Positions 51,992-60,817 of a stretch of 64,000 nt of DNA are shown here, one piece after another. The stretch's first letter is position 1; each line of letters starts with the position of its first letter. Source of the DNA: Nonomuraea roseoviolacea subsp. carminata (GTDB lineage Bacteria; Actinomycetota; Actinomycetes; Streptosporangiales; Streptosporangiaceae); NCBI RefSeq assembly GCF_024172185.1, contig NZ_JAMZEC010000001.1, forward strand, positions 868,001 to 932,000, in the 5' to 3' direction. The notes beneath the pieces are model-generated. The model was not told the DNA's origin. It saw nothing but the letters and a program-made list of their open reading frames with translations, and searched no databases. The translations under genes were made by a program, and so were the position numbers.

Positions 51992-53992
51992 TTAGCCCCG
52001 GACCAGGCGCTCCGCCACCTCGACCAGCGGCCGCGGGAGCGGCGGCCGCACGCCGTCCTCCAGGGCGCGGCGGGCCAGGCTCGCGACGTCGTCCCGCCGT
52101 CCCGCCGCGTCGCGGATCCGGGCGACCCGGAGCAGCACGGTCACGCTCGTCTCGTGCTCGATGGGGGGCACGAGGTCCAGCGCCTCGTCCACCCGTCCCT
52201 CCAGCGCCAGGGCCAGCGCGTAAGCCGTCCGCGCGGACGGCGAGTAGCCCCAGTCCAGGCGCCCGAGGTCGCGCAGCGCCGCCGTCGGGCGGCCGAGGTC
52301 GGCCATGATCTCGCCTCGCGCGCGCAGCGCCCGCCGCTCGTCGCCCTCCTCGGCGAGCACGGTGTCCAGCATGTCCACGGCGCCGTTCACGTGCCCGGAG
52401 CACCACATCACCCAGGCCAGCTCGACCCTGATGCCCGCGTCGTCGGGACGGCGCAGCGCGGCGGCCTCCAGGTCGCGCAGCGCCGACTCGAACCGTCCCT
52501 GCGCCATCTTGATCTGGCTGATGGCCGTCAGCACCCCGGCGACCTGCCCCTCCGCGCCCGGCAGCGACTGGAGCAGGACGGAGGCCCGTCCGTAGTGGTC
52601 CACGGCGGTGTCGAGGTCGTCGCCGCGGTAGGCGATGTCGGCGAGCAGTTGCTCCAGGTCCGCCCGCAGACGCTGGTCGGGCCCGCTGTGACGCAGCGCC
52701 GTGCGCGCGTGGTCGCGGGCGCGTTCCAGGTAGCCCTCCCGCAGGGCGGCCTCCGCCAGCCGCCGGTACTCCGCCGGGTCCACCCGCCCGGCCGGCGCAC
52801 GGCTCTCCTCGCCGCGCGTGAGCGCCCGTACGAGGTGGTCGTGGGAGAGCCGCCAGCGGCTCCCGCCCTGGAGCCGCTCCTCCAGCCGGAGCACATGGCG
52901 CCCGGCCAGCGCCCTGATCACCGCGTCCGGCAGCCCGGCGCTCTCCGCCGAACCGGCCACCACGTCCTTGCGGCCGCCCTTCTCGTCCACGAACGCCTCG
53001 CGCAGCCGCGCCCGCAGCCGCTCCGTCTCGCCGTGGTAGGCGTCGCGGGCGACCTCGTCGATCACGCCGTCGTAGAAGTCGGCCAGGGACCGGGCGACGT
53101 CGCCGAGGTCCCGCACGTGCCCGGCGGTGACGACGGAGGCGTCCGGCGGCAGGGCCTCCCACAGCGCGGAGCACACCACCTGGAGCTGCAACGGCTCGAC
53201 CAGGGGCAGCCGCTCCTCCGTCTCGTCGCCCAGGGGGCTGACCCGCCGGACGGTCAGCAGATCCTCCACGAGCCTCTCCGCCGCGCCCCGCGCGAAGGGG
53301 CGTCCGGCCGTCCTCGCCGGGCCGCGGACGGCGGCCGTGGCCGCGGCCGGTTCGAGCGCCTCGACGGCGTACTCGACCGCGCGCCGGAAGACCTTCTCCC
53401 GCCGGCTTCTCAGCATCGGCAGCGCGTCCTCGCGCACCACGACGAGCGCGCGCAGGTCGCGGTCGCCCTCCAGCGCGGTGGCGAGCTGGGCGAACAGATC
53501 ATCGCTCGCCGCCGGGTCACGGCCGGCGGCCAGCAGCGCCTCGGCGCCGTCGACCGCGACGAGCGTGGGCATCGGGTCGCCGTACTGGTCGTGGCGGACG
53601 CGCCGCCGCGCCAGGAAGCCGGAGATGGTCACGTCGGAGAGCCCGGACGGCGCCTCGTACGGCAGCCAGGACGAGAGCACGGCGAAGACGTACGGGTTGG
53701 ACCCGCCCCGCAGCGCGACCGGGACCCGCGTGCCGGACGACACGCGCCCGACGGGCAGCGCGTCCACGACGTCCGGATCGAGCAGCGGCAGCACACCGGC
53801 CTGGAGCAGCGAGGTCTTCCCCGCGCCGGCGGGGCCGCTCAGGAAGGTCAGCGAATTGGCCTGCCAGTGGTCGGCCAGCTCGCGCGCCTCCCTGGCCCGC
53901 CCGAAGAAGACGTGACGGTCCTCGGGCCGGAACGCGCGCGGCCCCACGTACGGCCCTCCCTGCTGCTCAGCTCTGCTGCGGGGTGTCATCAT
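51992..53992 (-). CDS. STAND-type ATPase with TPR repeats
   Basis: A 666-residue protein. N-terminal YVGPRAFRPEDRHVFFGRAR is the hallmark of the nSTAND1 class, followed by Walker A LSGPAGAGKTSLLQ, Walker B TLVAVDGAEALL and a sensor ALVVVREDALP. The winged-helix region ends near residue 390 (RWRLSHDHLVRAL). The rest is about six TPR-like helical hairpins (DHARTALRHSGPDQ, DTAVDHYGRASVLLQS, FESALRDLEAAALRRPDD). STAND ATPases are ligand-triggered oligomerising switches in immunity and signalling. Its ATG overlaps the SIR2 gene end by 26 bp, so the two are coupled. Confidence 0.85.
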   Translation of the reverse strand: MMTPRSRAEQQGGPYVGPRAFRPEDRHVFFGRAREARELADHWQANSLTFLSGPAGAGKTSLLQAGVLPLLDPDVVDALPVGRVSSGTRVPVALRGGSNPYVFAVLSSWLPYEAPSGLSDVTISGFLARRRVRHDQYGDPMPTLVAVDGAEALLAAGRDPAASDDLFAQLATALEGDRDLRALVVVREDALPMLRSRREKVFRRAVEYAVEALEPAAATAAVRGPARTAGRPFARGAAERLVEDLLTVRRVSPLGDETEERLPLVEPLQLQVVCSALWEALPPDASVVTAGHVRDLGDVARSLADFYDGVIDEVARDAYHGETERLRARLREAFVDEKGGRKDVVAGSAESAGLPDAVIRALAGRHVLRLEERLQGGSRWRLSHDHLVRALTRGEESRAPAGRVDPAEYRRLAEAALREGYLERARDHARTALRHSGPDQRLRADLEQLLADIAYRGDDLDTAVDHYGRASVLLQSLPGAEGQVAGVLTAISQIKMAQGRFESALRDLEAAALRRPDDAGIRVELAWVMWCSGHVNGAVDMLDTVLAEEGDERRALRARGEIMADLGRPTAALRDLGRLDWGYSPSARTAYALALALEGRVDEALDLVPPIEHETSVTVLLRVARIRDAAGRRDDVASLARRALEDGVRPPLPRPLVEVAERLVRG

Positions 53993-54878
53993 GTCGTCCC
54001 AATCGCCGCCGGAGCTCCCCCGTGAATTCGTCGATTGTCCCCCAGTAGATGGAAATACGCCATTTATCGAAGCGAGCCGCTTGATATTGCATCATCGATG
54101 GCCCCGCATCACCTCCCGACGGGTTCACGGACGGCGGGAGCTGAACGCTGACGTGACGCCGCCGGACCATTCCCGGCAGCACCCGTTGCAGGCCGTTGAA
54201 GATGGTGCGGAATGTCATGTCGCGCATTCCGTAACCGATGAACAGCAGCGATCTCGTCGTCAGGGCGGCGCGGATGACGGGCGGTATGATCTCGCGGTCG
54301 GCCACCAGGCTGGTGATGAACTCCTCGTAGTCGTCGTTGGTCAGGACGATCGACTGCGGCTGGCGCATGCTGCCGTGGAGGTGGTAGATCAGCGGAGAAT
54401 CGGGGCGCGGATTCCAGCCCGCCTCGCTGCTGAGCAGCTCCTGGCTGTGATTGATCTGGTCATGCCACGGACAAATGGCGACATTTGGCTTTTTGCCGGC
54501 GCGGGTCAACGCTTTGAGCAAGAGATCATCATAATTGGTGGTGATGAAGATCGGCAGAGGGAGCTCAGCCAGGAGGGCGTACGGCTCCAGCACCGCGTCC
54601 AGGCCGTCCGCCCCCGCCCGGATCTCCTCGCAGATCAGCGACTTCACGTACGGGACGTCGCCGCCGAACCACCACACGAGGTAGTCGGTGACCTCGATGA
54701 GATCGCCCGGCCGGTCGTAGGGGTACTTGTACTTCTCGGCCAGCCGCCGGCTCAGCTTCGTCGCGTCCGGGAGGACGCCGGCACCGGCGCCGGCCCCGAC
54801 GAAAGGCACGCAGTCACCCTTGCTCAACTGATCGACCAGCCGATCCCATTCACCGTCCCGCCACGCGATCTCCGCCAT
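53967..54878 (-). CDS. SIR2-family NAD-binding protein
   Basis: A 303-residue SIR2_2 protein. NAD-binding motifs are kept: VPFVGAGAGAGVLP, PIFITTNYDDLLLKAL and the catalytic-type His in IYHLHGSMRQPQ, then FIGYGMRDM. This stand-alone SIR2 type is best known from antiphage systems as an NADase or ADP-ribose producer. It lies between the FxSxx peptide gene and the STAND gene on one transcript. Stretches of lower GC (for example around 54480-54560) suggest recent transfer. In typical FxS loci a TIR-like protein (FxsC) occurs; the SIR2 protein may be its functional counterpart. That last point is inference. Confidence 0.85.
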   Translation of the reverse strand: MAEIAWRDGEWDRLVDQLSKGDCVPFVGAGAGAGVLPDATKLSRRLAEKYKYPYDRPGDLIEVTDYLVWWFGGDVPYVKSLICEEIRAGADGLDAVLEPYALLAELPLPIFITTNYDDLLLKALTRAGKKPNVAICPWHDQINHSQELLSSEAGWNPRPDSPLIYHLHGSMRQPQSIVLTNDDYEEFITSLVADREIIPPVIRAALTTRSLLFIGYGMRDMTFRTIFNGLQRVLPGMVRRRHVSVQLPPSVNPSGGDAGPSMMQYQAARFDKWRISIYWGTIDEFTGELRRRLGRHDDTPQQS

Positions 54879-54902
54879 CGCTCACCCAGGTGCCGCCTCC
54901 GC

Positions 54903-55061
54903 TCACATCGCGGAGTTGAACGCGGCGACCGCCTCCCCGTTCCTCGCGACCAGTTGTTCGAGCGCCCGCCTCAGCCTGGCGTTGCCGAGAGCGGGAAGAT
55001 CGTCGAGGGGCAGATCCGAGACATCGATGAGAACAGCCGTTCCGAACGACTCTTCGCTCAT
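54903..55061 (-). CDS. fxsA: FxSxx-COOH cyclophane RiPP precursor
   Basis: A 52-residue peptide ending in F48-N-S50-A-M-stop, the exact FxSxx-COOH signature. The leader has an acidic, Leu-rich pattern (LIDVSDLPLDDLPAL) and a helix RLRRALEQLVARNGE before the core. FxsB-type radical SAM enzymes join the Phe ring to the Ser beta carbon in the F-x-S motif, giving a three-residue cyclophane. AGGGAGAAACGC precedes the ATG at 55061; an upstream in-frame start lacks a ribosome site. It heads the operon with the SIR2 and STAND genes. Confidence 0.9.
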   Translation of the reverse strand: MSEESFGTAVLIDVSDLPLDDLPALGNARLRRALEQLVARNGEAVAAFNSAM

Positions 55062-55151
55062 GCGTTTCTCCCTGTGGGCGGTCCGGGCGCCGTATTCGGT
55101 CACCCGTTATCCGGTGATACGTGACCTGATATCTGACCGATAAATGGAGAT

Positions 55152-55189
55152 GATCGCTCCCTCGCGATCGTTTCATCGCTATATGCGAT
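55152..55189. promoter_or_regulatory. Paired dyads in the fxsA/fxsT divergent promoter region
   Basis: GATCGC-tccctc-GCGATC (55152-55169) and ATCGC-TATAT-GCGAT (55175-55189) are adjacent inverted repeats with the same half-site, in an AT-rich stretch between the divergent operons. Likely a shared regulator site. Confidence 0.6.
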
Positions 55190-55268
55190 TCTGTGACGCG
55201 ACGCCATGCTATTCAACCTTTAGGATCGCGGTAGCGGAAAACAATCTTCCACATGCGGGAGGTTCCAG

Positions 55269-57785
55269 ATGGTCTCGGTGGGCAACGTCACGACGCCGGA
55301 GCGGGCTCCCGAGGTCTGGGGCAAGGTGCCGCCGCGCAACCGCAACTTCACCGGCCGCGAGGAGTTACTGGCGCAGATCAGGCGCAGCATCGGCGAGGTG
55401 ACCGCCGTCGTCCCGCTCCCGCAGGCGCTGCACGGCCTCGGCGGCGTGGGCAAGACGCAGCTCGCCATCGAGTACTGCTGGCGCTACCGGGGCGAGTACG
55501 ACGTGGTCTGGTGGATCACGGCCGACCAGAAGGCGCTGGTTCCCCCGGCGCTGGCGGCGCTCGCGCCGCGCCTCGGCGTCGCCCACGCCGACACGGTGGG
55601 CGTGGACGAGTCGGCGGAGGCGGTTCGCGAGGCGCTGGAGCGCGGCGACCCGTACGGCCGGTGGCTGCTGGTCTTCGACAACGCCGACCAGCCGGAGTCC
55701 ATCAAGGGCTACATCCCCGCCAACGGCCACGTCCTCATCACCTCGCGCAACACCCGCTGGGACACCGCGGCCGAGACCGTGTCGGTGGACGTGTTCGCCC
55801 GCGAGGAGAGTGTCGAGTTCCTGACCAAGCGCCTGCCCAGGATCGGCCTCGCCGACGCCGAGCGGGTCGCCGACGCCCTGGGCGATCTCCCCCTCGCGCT
55901 GGAGCAGGCCAGCTCGCTGATGACGCAGACCGCGATCTCCGTGGACGAATACCTGACGCAGCTCGAGAAGAACACCCGCGAGCTGCTGGCCGTGGGCCGG
56001 CCGACCGAGTACCCGACGTCCATGACGGCCGCCTGGCGGCTGTCGGTGACCCACCTGCAGGCCCGCCGTCCCGAAGCCATCGACATCCTGCGCTGCTGCG
56101 CGTTCTTCGGCCCGGAGCCCATCCCGCGCGACGTGTTCCGCCCGGGCGGCGGCCCTCTCCCGGCCGGCCTGAGCGAGCTGCTGTCCAGCCCCATCGAGCT
56201 GAGCAAGGCGATCGGCGAGCTCAACCGCTTCGCGCTGGCCCGCATCGACTCCGACAGCCGCACCCTCCAGGTCCACCGGCTGATCCAGGCGCTGCTCCGC
56301 GACGATCTGGACGCGACGGAGCAGGCCGCGACCCGGCACGTCGTCCACCGGCTGCTGGCCAACGGCGCCCCGCGCGACCCCGACGACAACACCACCTGGC
56401 CCCGTTGGGCCGAGCTCGTGGGTCACCTGCGGCCCTCGCTGGTGGCCGACTGCGAGGACGACGAGGTCCGCGCGTTCGCCATCAAGGTCATGCGCTACCT
56501 CTACCGGCGGGGCGACTACCGCACCGCCCGCGACATCGCCGAGCAACTGCTGGAGAAGTGGACGCAGAACTCGGGGCCGGACGACCCCGACGTGCTGGCC
56601 GTCCGCCGGCACCTCGGCAACGTGCTGTGGCAGCTCGGCGAGTACGACACCTCGTACCGGCTGAACGAGGAGACGCTGAGTCTCATGCGCCGCACGCTCG
56701 GCCCCGAGCACGAGGAGACGCTGGGCGTCATCAACAACTTCGGCGCGAACCTGCGCGCCAGCGGAGACTTCGGTCAGGCCGCCGAGGAGGACGCGAACTC
56801 CCGCGAACTCCACGAGAAGGTCTTCGGCAAGGACGATCCGCGCACGCTGCGCGTGATCGGCAACCTCGCGCTCGACTACGCCCTCACCAGCGACTACACG
56901 ACCGCGCGCAAGGAGCACGAGCACACCTACCTGGAGCAGACGAGCGGCTCCGGCGGGGCGAGCCGCTGGGACATCCTCAACACGATGACCGGCCTGGCGC
57001 GGGTGGTGCGGCTGTGCGGCGACTTCTCCGACGCCTGCGACATCGGCGCGGAGGCGTACGACTACGGGCGCACCGAGCTGAGCCCCGACCACCCGCTGAC
57101 GCTGAAGGCGGGCAAGGACCTGTCCATCGCCCTGCGGATGCGGGGCGACCTCGCCGAGGCGCGCGAGCTGGCGGAGCTCACCCACAGCCGGCTGAGCGCC
57201 CTGTTCGGCATGCGCAACCCCGACACCCTGGCCGCCGCCGTCAACCTGGCCAACGTCCTGCGCCGGATGGGCGAGCTGGAGGACGCCTTCCGCCTGACGA
57301 AGGAGACGGCCTCCAGGTACGCCGAGGTCTACGGTGCGGGGCATCCCTACACGCACGGCTGCCGGCTCAACCTGGCCCTGCTGCACCGGCTGCGGGGCCG
57401 GCCGGACGAGGCGCGGGCGCTGAACGAGGAGGTGCGCGAGGCCCTGCTGCGGCGCCTCGGCCCCAAGCACGACTACGTGCTGAGCTGCGCCATCAACCTC
57501 GCCAGCGATCTGTCCGTGCTCGGCGAGCACGCCGCGGCCAGGGATCTCGGCCGGCAGGTCCTGGGCGACCTGGCCACGCACTTCGACCGCGACCACTACA
57601 TCACGTTCTCCGCCACCCACAACCTCGTCCTGGACCTGCGGGCGACGGGGGAGCTGGAGGAGGCCGCCCGCCTGGACGCCGAGATGCGCGGCCGGCTCAG
57701 GCTCGACGACACCTCCTCTGACCACCGCCGGGAGATCCTGGCGGGCGGGCGCGTCGACATGGACTTCGACCCGCCGCCGCTCTGA
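55269..57785 (+). CDS. fxsT: FxSxx-COOH system NB-ARC/TPR protein
   Basis: An 838-residue STAND protein of the type typical of FxS loci. It opens VWGKVPPRNRNFTGREELLA, then P-loop HGLGGVGKTQLAIEY, Walker B WLLVFDNAD, sensor HVLITSRN, GxP GDLPLALEQAS and an MHD-like QVHRLIQAL. From about residue 400 it is a string of TPRs of the 42-residue kinesin-light-chain kind (HLGNVLWQLGEYDTSYRLNE, RTLGPEHEETLGVINNFGAN and so on), ending in DFDPPPL. GGGAGG precedes the ATG. Divergent from fxsA and convergent with the maturation genes. Likely an ATP-driven sensor of the modified peptide or its target. Confidence 0.9.
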   Translation: MVSVGNVTTPERAPEVWGKVPPRNRNFTGREELLAQIRRSIGEVTAVVPLPQALHGLGGVGKTQLAIEYCWRYRGEYDVVWWITADQKALVPPALAALAPRLGVAHADTVGVDESAEAVREALERGDPYGRWLLVFDNADQPESIKGYIPANGHVLITSRNTRWDTAAETVSVDVFAREESVEFLTKRLPRIGLADAERVADALGDLPLALEQASSLMTQTAISVDEYLTQLEKNTRELLAVGRPTEYPTSMTAAWRLSVTHLQARRPEAIDILRCCAFFGPEPIPRDVFRPGGGPLPAGLSELLSSPIELSKAIGELNRFALARIDSDSRTLQVHRLIQALLRDDLDATEQAATRHVVHRLLANGAPRDPDDNTTWPRWAELVGHLRPSLVADCEDDEVRAFAIKVMRYLYRRGDYRTARDIAEQLLEKWTQNSGPDDPDVLAVRRHLGNVLWQLGEYDTSYRLNEETLSLMRRTLGPEHEETLGVINNFGANLRASGDFGQAAEEDANSRELHEKVFGKDDPRTLRVIGNLALDYALTSDYTTARKEHEHTYLEQTSGSGGASRWDILNTMTGLARVVRLCGDFSDACDIGAEAYDYGRTELSPDHPLTLKAGKDLSIALRMRGDLAEARELAELTHSRLSALFGMRNPDTLAAAVNLANVLRRMGELEDAFRLTKETASRYAEVYGAGHPYTHGCRLNLALLHRLRGRPDEARALNEEVREALLRRLGPKHDYVLSCAINLASDLSVLGEHAAARDLGRQVLGDLATHFDRDHYITFSATHNLVLDLRATGELEEAARLDAEMRGRLRLDDTSSDHRREILAGGRVDMDFDPPPL

Positions 57786-57822
57786 CGGTCGCCGCTCCGG
57801 CCGCCGCCGCTCCGGCCGTCGC

Positions 57823-57838
57823 CGCCCTCGGGAGGGCG
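57823..57838. terminator. Hairpin between convergent genes
   Basis: CGCCCTC-GG-GAGGGCG between the ends of fxsT and the HExxH gene, just before the latter's stop. Confidence 0.5.
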
Positions 57839-57843
57839 CGGCG

Positions 57844-59403
57844 CTAGGAGTGGGCGGCGTTCCAGCGGGCGCGGTGGCGGTCGGACTCGTGGCGGGCCGC
57901 CGCGTCCGCCCGCTCCCGCGCGGGCTCCTTCAGCCAGCCCTCCAGCGTGCCGCGCATGCCCGCCACGAACGCCTCCCCCGCCTCCGTCAGCAGCCCGCTC
58001 GCCGCGAGCGTCCCCGTGGCCTCGTACGCCGCCTCCCGCCAGCGGGCGAACTCGACCTCGGCGCGGAACCGGTCCTGCTCGTCCGCCGGCAGGTTCCTCT
58101 GCCGCCGCCAGAACCCGGTCACGCCCAGGAAGGCGTACGCGCCGTGGAGCAGACCGTGCGCGGGCCGGGGGTCGTCGCGCCACGGGGCGTAGAAGCGGCG
58201 CCCGTCGTCCGGCCGCAGCAGCGGGACGAGGGTCAGCAGCGCGCCCAGCTTGGCGTGCTGCACCTCGTGGGCGAACGTGGCGGCCAGCCACAGCCCGTCG
58301 GGCGGCGCCGACAGGGCGAGCGTGCCGAAGTGGTCGCCCGAGGAGGCGCTGCGCGTGCGGTCACGCTCGGGCGCGTCGATCGGGGTGAGGACCGTGACGA
58401 TCGCGGCGGTCTCCTCGGCCAGGGTGCGGTGGCCGGCCTGGAGGAGGCGCCAGGCGTCGCGCAGGCGCGCCGCGAGGGTCTCGCGTTCGGGGCCGGGCAG
58501 GGGGCCGCGCCGGACCGAACCGGCCGGCCAGCGGTACGGGTCGAGGTCGTCGAGGAGGACGGCGAGCCGCCGCCCGCCGGTCTCGGCGGTCAGGCGGTGG
58601 AGCCGGCACCAGGCGGGCGGCTCCGCGTCCGCGCCCGGGGCCGTCCCGCGGCGACGCCCAGCCGCCTCGCCCGCGGCGGCCTTGTCAGCCCCGGCCATCC
58701 CGGCCCCGGTCACTTCGGCCGCGGTCAGGTCGGCCGCGGTCAGGTCGGCGACGGTCACCTCGGCCGGGCCCGCGGTCAGGCGGTCTCCGGGGCGCACGGT
58801 GAGGCGTACGAGGCCGTCCTCTCCCGGCACGGCGAGGCGTCCCAGGGACGGCAGTGTGAGGTGCCCGGCGGCGACCGGCGCCTCCCCCTCGTACGGCAGC
58901 CCCGCCCGGACCGCCGCCGCCGCGGCCACGGCCCCCAGCCGCGCCGGATCATGCCCACCCCACGCCACCGCGCCCGTCCCTCGCAGGGCCGCCGCGCCCG
59001 CCTCAAGCGGGCCGGTCTCGCCCGCCTCCAGCGCACCCGCCGTGCCCGCCTTCAGTGGGACCGCGCCCGCCTCCAGTGGGCCCGCCGCGCCCGTCCCCAG
59101 CAGCAGGGCGCCGGCTGTGGCGCGGGCCCACGCCCCCACCGCCGGATAGCGGATCAGCGTGTCCACCGCCGCCGGCGCCGTCCGCTCCAGGGCGGCCAGC
59201 GCCGCGTACGCCCGCTCCGCCGCCCCCGCGTGCGGGTGGCCGGCCCGCCTGGCCGCCTCCACCACCCCGAGGATCAGCAGCATGTGCCGGCCCCGCTCGG
59301 AGGCGCGCAGATGACCGGCCGCGGCGGCCCCGCCGCCGCCCCGCGCAAGGGCCGCGAACGCCTCGGCCGGCAGCGCGCCACAAGCACCCGGCCCCGCCGT
59401 CAT
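57844..59403 (-). CDS. HExxH-motif peptide beta-hydroxylase-like protein
   Basis: A 519-residue protein of the HExxH family associated with radical SAM/SPASM RiPP loci. The N-terminal LPAEAFAALARGGGG and RHMLLILGVVEAA are usual; the motif H379-E380-V-Q-H383 is intact in FAHEVQHAKLGALL, and FYAPWRDDPRPAHGLLHGAYAFLGV supplies the later conserved His. Members are proposed to be iron/2-oxoglutarate peptide beta-hydroxylases. In fused FxsB forms this region is reported to be inactive; here it is a separate gene with all ligands. Its ATG overlaps the radical SAM stop (ATGA). Two in-frame repeat inserts (15 and 24 bp units) extend loops. Confidence 0.82.
   Translation of the reverse strand: MTAGPGACGALPAEAFAALARGGGGAAAAGHLRASERGRHMLLILGVVEAARRAGHPHAGAAERAYAALAALERTAPAAVDTLIRYPAVGAWARATAGALLLGTGAAGPLEAGAVPLKAGTAGALEAGETGPLEAGAAALRGTGAVAWGGHDPARLGAVAAAAAVRAGLPYEGEAPVAAGHLTLPSLGRLAVPGEDGLVRLTVRPGDRLTAGPAEVTVADLTAADLTAAEVTGAGMAGADKAAAGEAAGRRRGTAPGADAEPPAWCRLHRLTAETGGRRLAVLLDDLDPYRWPAGSVRRGPLPGPERETLAARLRDAWRLLQAGHRTLAEETAAIVTVLTPIDAPERDRTRSASSGDHFGTLALSAPPDGLWLAATFAHEVQHAKLGALLTLVPLLRPDDGRRFYAPWRDDPRPAHGLLHGAYAFLGVTGFWRRQRNLPADEQDRFRAEVEFARWREAAYEATGTLAASGLLTEAGEAFVAGMRGTLEGWLKEPARERADAAARHESDRHRARWNAAHS
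58709..58768 (-). repeat. 15-bp in-frame tandem repeat, four copies
   Basis: Units such as GTCAGGTCGGCCGCG encode V-T-V-A-D/L-T-A-A-type pentapeptides in a loop of the HExxH protein (residues about 212-231). Confidence 0.85.
58994..59101 (-). repeat. 21-24-bp in-frame tandem repeat
   Basis: Four to five units of the form GCGCCCGCCTCCAGTGGGCC encode G-A/P-L-E/K-A-G-type octapeptides near residues 102-137 of the HExxH protein. Confidence 0.8.
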
Positions 59404-60632
59404 GCCCCCTCCACAGGTGCGGGCGGTCGCCGCAGGTCGGCGACCACGCGTGAGCGGATGTGCCCGATCAGCCGGTACAGGTCCGCGCAGTACACCGACG
59501 GGTTGCGGAACCCGGTACCCGCCCGGTACCGGTGCGGGTACAGCCCCGCCCCACAAACCCGCCCGAACCTGCACGCCCGGCACTCCTCGCCCAGCGCGGC
59601 CCAGCCGAGCTGCCGCGCCACCATGCCCGGGTGCCGCAGCGCCTCGTCGAACGGGTGGTCGGCGATGTTGAGCCCCGTCGCGGCGGCGCCGTGGCCGACG
59701 ACCTTGAGCGAGTCGGTCTGCTCCACGGTGCCGTCGGTCTCGACCACCACCAGGGTCGCCGGCGTCAGGCCCACGGCCTCGCTCGCCGACGCGCCGCCGA
59801 GCAGCAGCCGGATGATCTCGTGGAACAGCCTGACCACCGTCTCGTCCCGGTCGGAGCCGTACCAGCGGTCGAAGATCGCGATCAGCCAGTCGCCGTAGGG
59901 GGCGCGGCTCTGGTCGGGGGTGCGCTCCGGCGGGGGCGACTCCCAGGTGCCGTGCGGCAGCAGCAGGTCGATCACGGGCGGGTCGAACGCGATGAGCGAC
60001 TCGTACGTCTCCACGGGGTCGTTGGCCAGGTCGACCGTGCAGAGCAGCCCCGCGTACAGGTGGCGGTAGGCGGGGCGGGTCAGCAGGCGCAGGGCGGCGG
60101 CGACGGCGGCGTGGGTGCCGCGCCCGTCGGCGTAGCGGCGGTTGCGGTCGTGGGCGCGCGGGCTGCCGTCGAGGCTGACGCCGACCTTGAGGTCCAGCTC
60201 GTGGAAGGCGCTCAGCGCCCGCTCGTCGAGCAGCACGGCGTTGGTCTGGACGGCCGCGTCCACCCGCACGTCGGGGGCCGCCTCGGCGCGGATGAGGCGG
60301 ATCGCGTCGGCCAGGTACGCGTACCCGGCCAGCAGCGGCTCGCCGCCGTGCAGGATGACCCGGACGGAGCGGAGCCGGTGGGCGCGGGCGTGCTCGGCGA
60401 TGCGGCGCGCGGCGGCGGCCACGACGGCGGACGACATGACCATCGGCTGGGAGCGCCAGCTCTGGTCGCCGAGCGTGTAGACGTAGCAGTAGTCGCAGGC
60501 GAGGTTGCACCTGCTGTGCATCTTGAGCAGGAACTGCCGGAAGGGGCGGGGGCGCCAGCCGTCCGCGACGAGCCCGTCGACGTCGAGCGTGGCGGGCCAC
60601 TCACGCCCTGGCCGCGCCGCGCCGGATTTCAT
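59400..60632 (-). CDS. fxsB: FxsB-type radical SAM/SPASM maturase
   Basis: A 410-residue radical SAM protein. The 4Fe-4S motif is C42-NLA-C46-DY-C49, followed by VRVILHGGEPLLAG (GGEP binds SAM), AVQTNAVLLDERAL and GVSLDGSPRAHDRNR. The SPASM region holds ECRACRFGRVCGAGLYPHRY and a final C in NPSVYC for auxiliary clusters. The family makes C-C cyclophane cross-links on F-x-S peptides; its substrate here would be the FNSAM peptide at 54903. Unlike the long fused forms it ends right after SPASM, and the HExxH domain is a separate overlapping gene. Confidence 0.92.
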   Translation of the reverse strand: MKSGAARPGREWPATLDVDGLVADGWRPRPFRQFLLKMHSRCNLACDYCYVYTLGDQSWRSQPMVMSSAVVAAAARRIAEHARAHRLRSVRVILHGGEPLLAGYAYLADAIRLIRAEAAPDVRVDAAVQTNAVLLDERALSAFHELDLKVGVSLDGSPRAHDRNRRYADGRGTHAAVAAALRLLTRPAYRHLYAGLLCTVDLANDPVETYESLIAFDPPVIDLLLPHGTWESPPPERTPDQSRAPYGDWLIAIFDRWYGSDRDETVVRLFHEIIRLLLGGASASEAVGLTPATLVVVETDGTVEQTDSLKVVGHGAAATGLNIADHPFDEALRHPGMVARQLGWAALGEECRACRFGRVCGAGLYPHRYRAGTGFRNPSVYCADLYRLIGHIRSRVVADLRRPPAPVEGA

Positions 60633-60817
60633 CGAGAAACCACTCCCGTGAGCCCGAAAGCATGAGCAAATACCGATGGTAACCGGGCCGCGGATGAATG
60701 GATACCGGCATCCCGCCGGGATTAGAGTAATTCCCTGTTCCCGTCACGCGGGCGCTTTCTCGTACGGTCCGCAAAAACCGGATAAGGCCGTTCCGATATC
60801 CGGGTGGGGAGGCGCGG

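Noticed and set aside
55365..57725. 786-codon minus-strand open frame
   Set aside because: It lies fully opposite the fxsT gene, whose NB-ARC and TPR motifs are clear.
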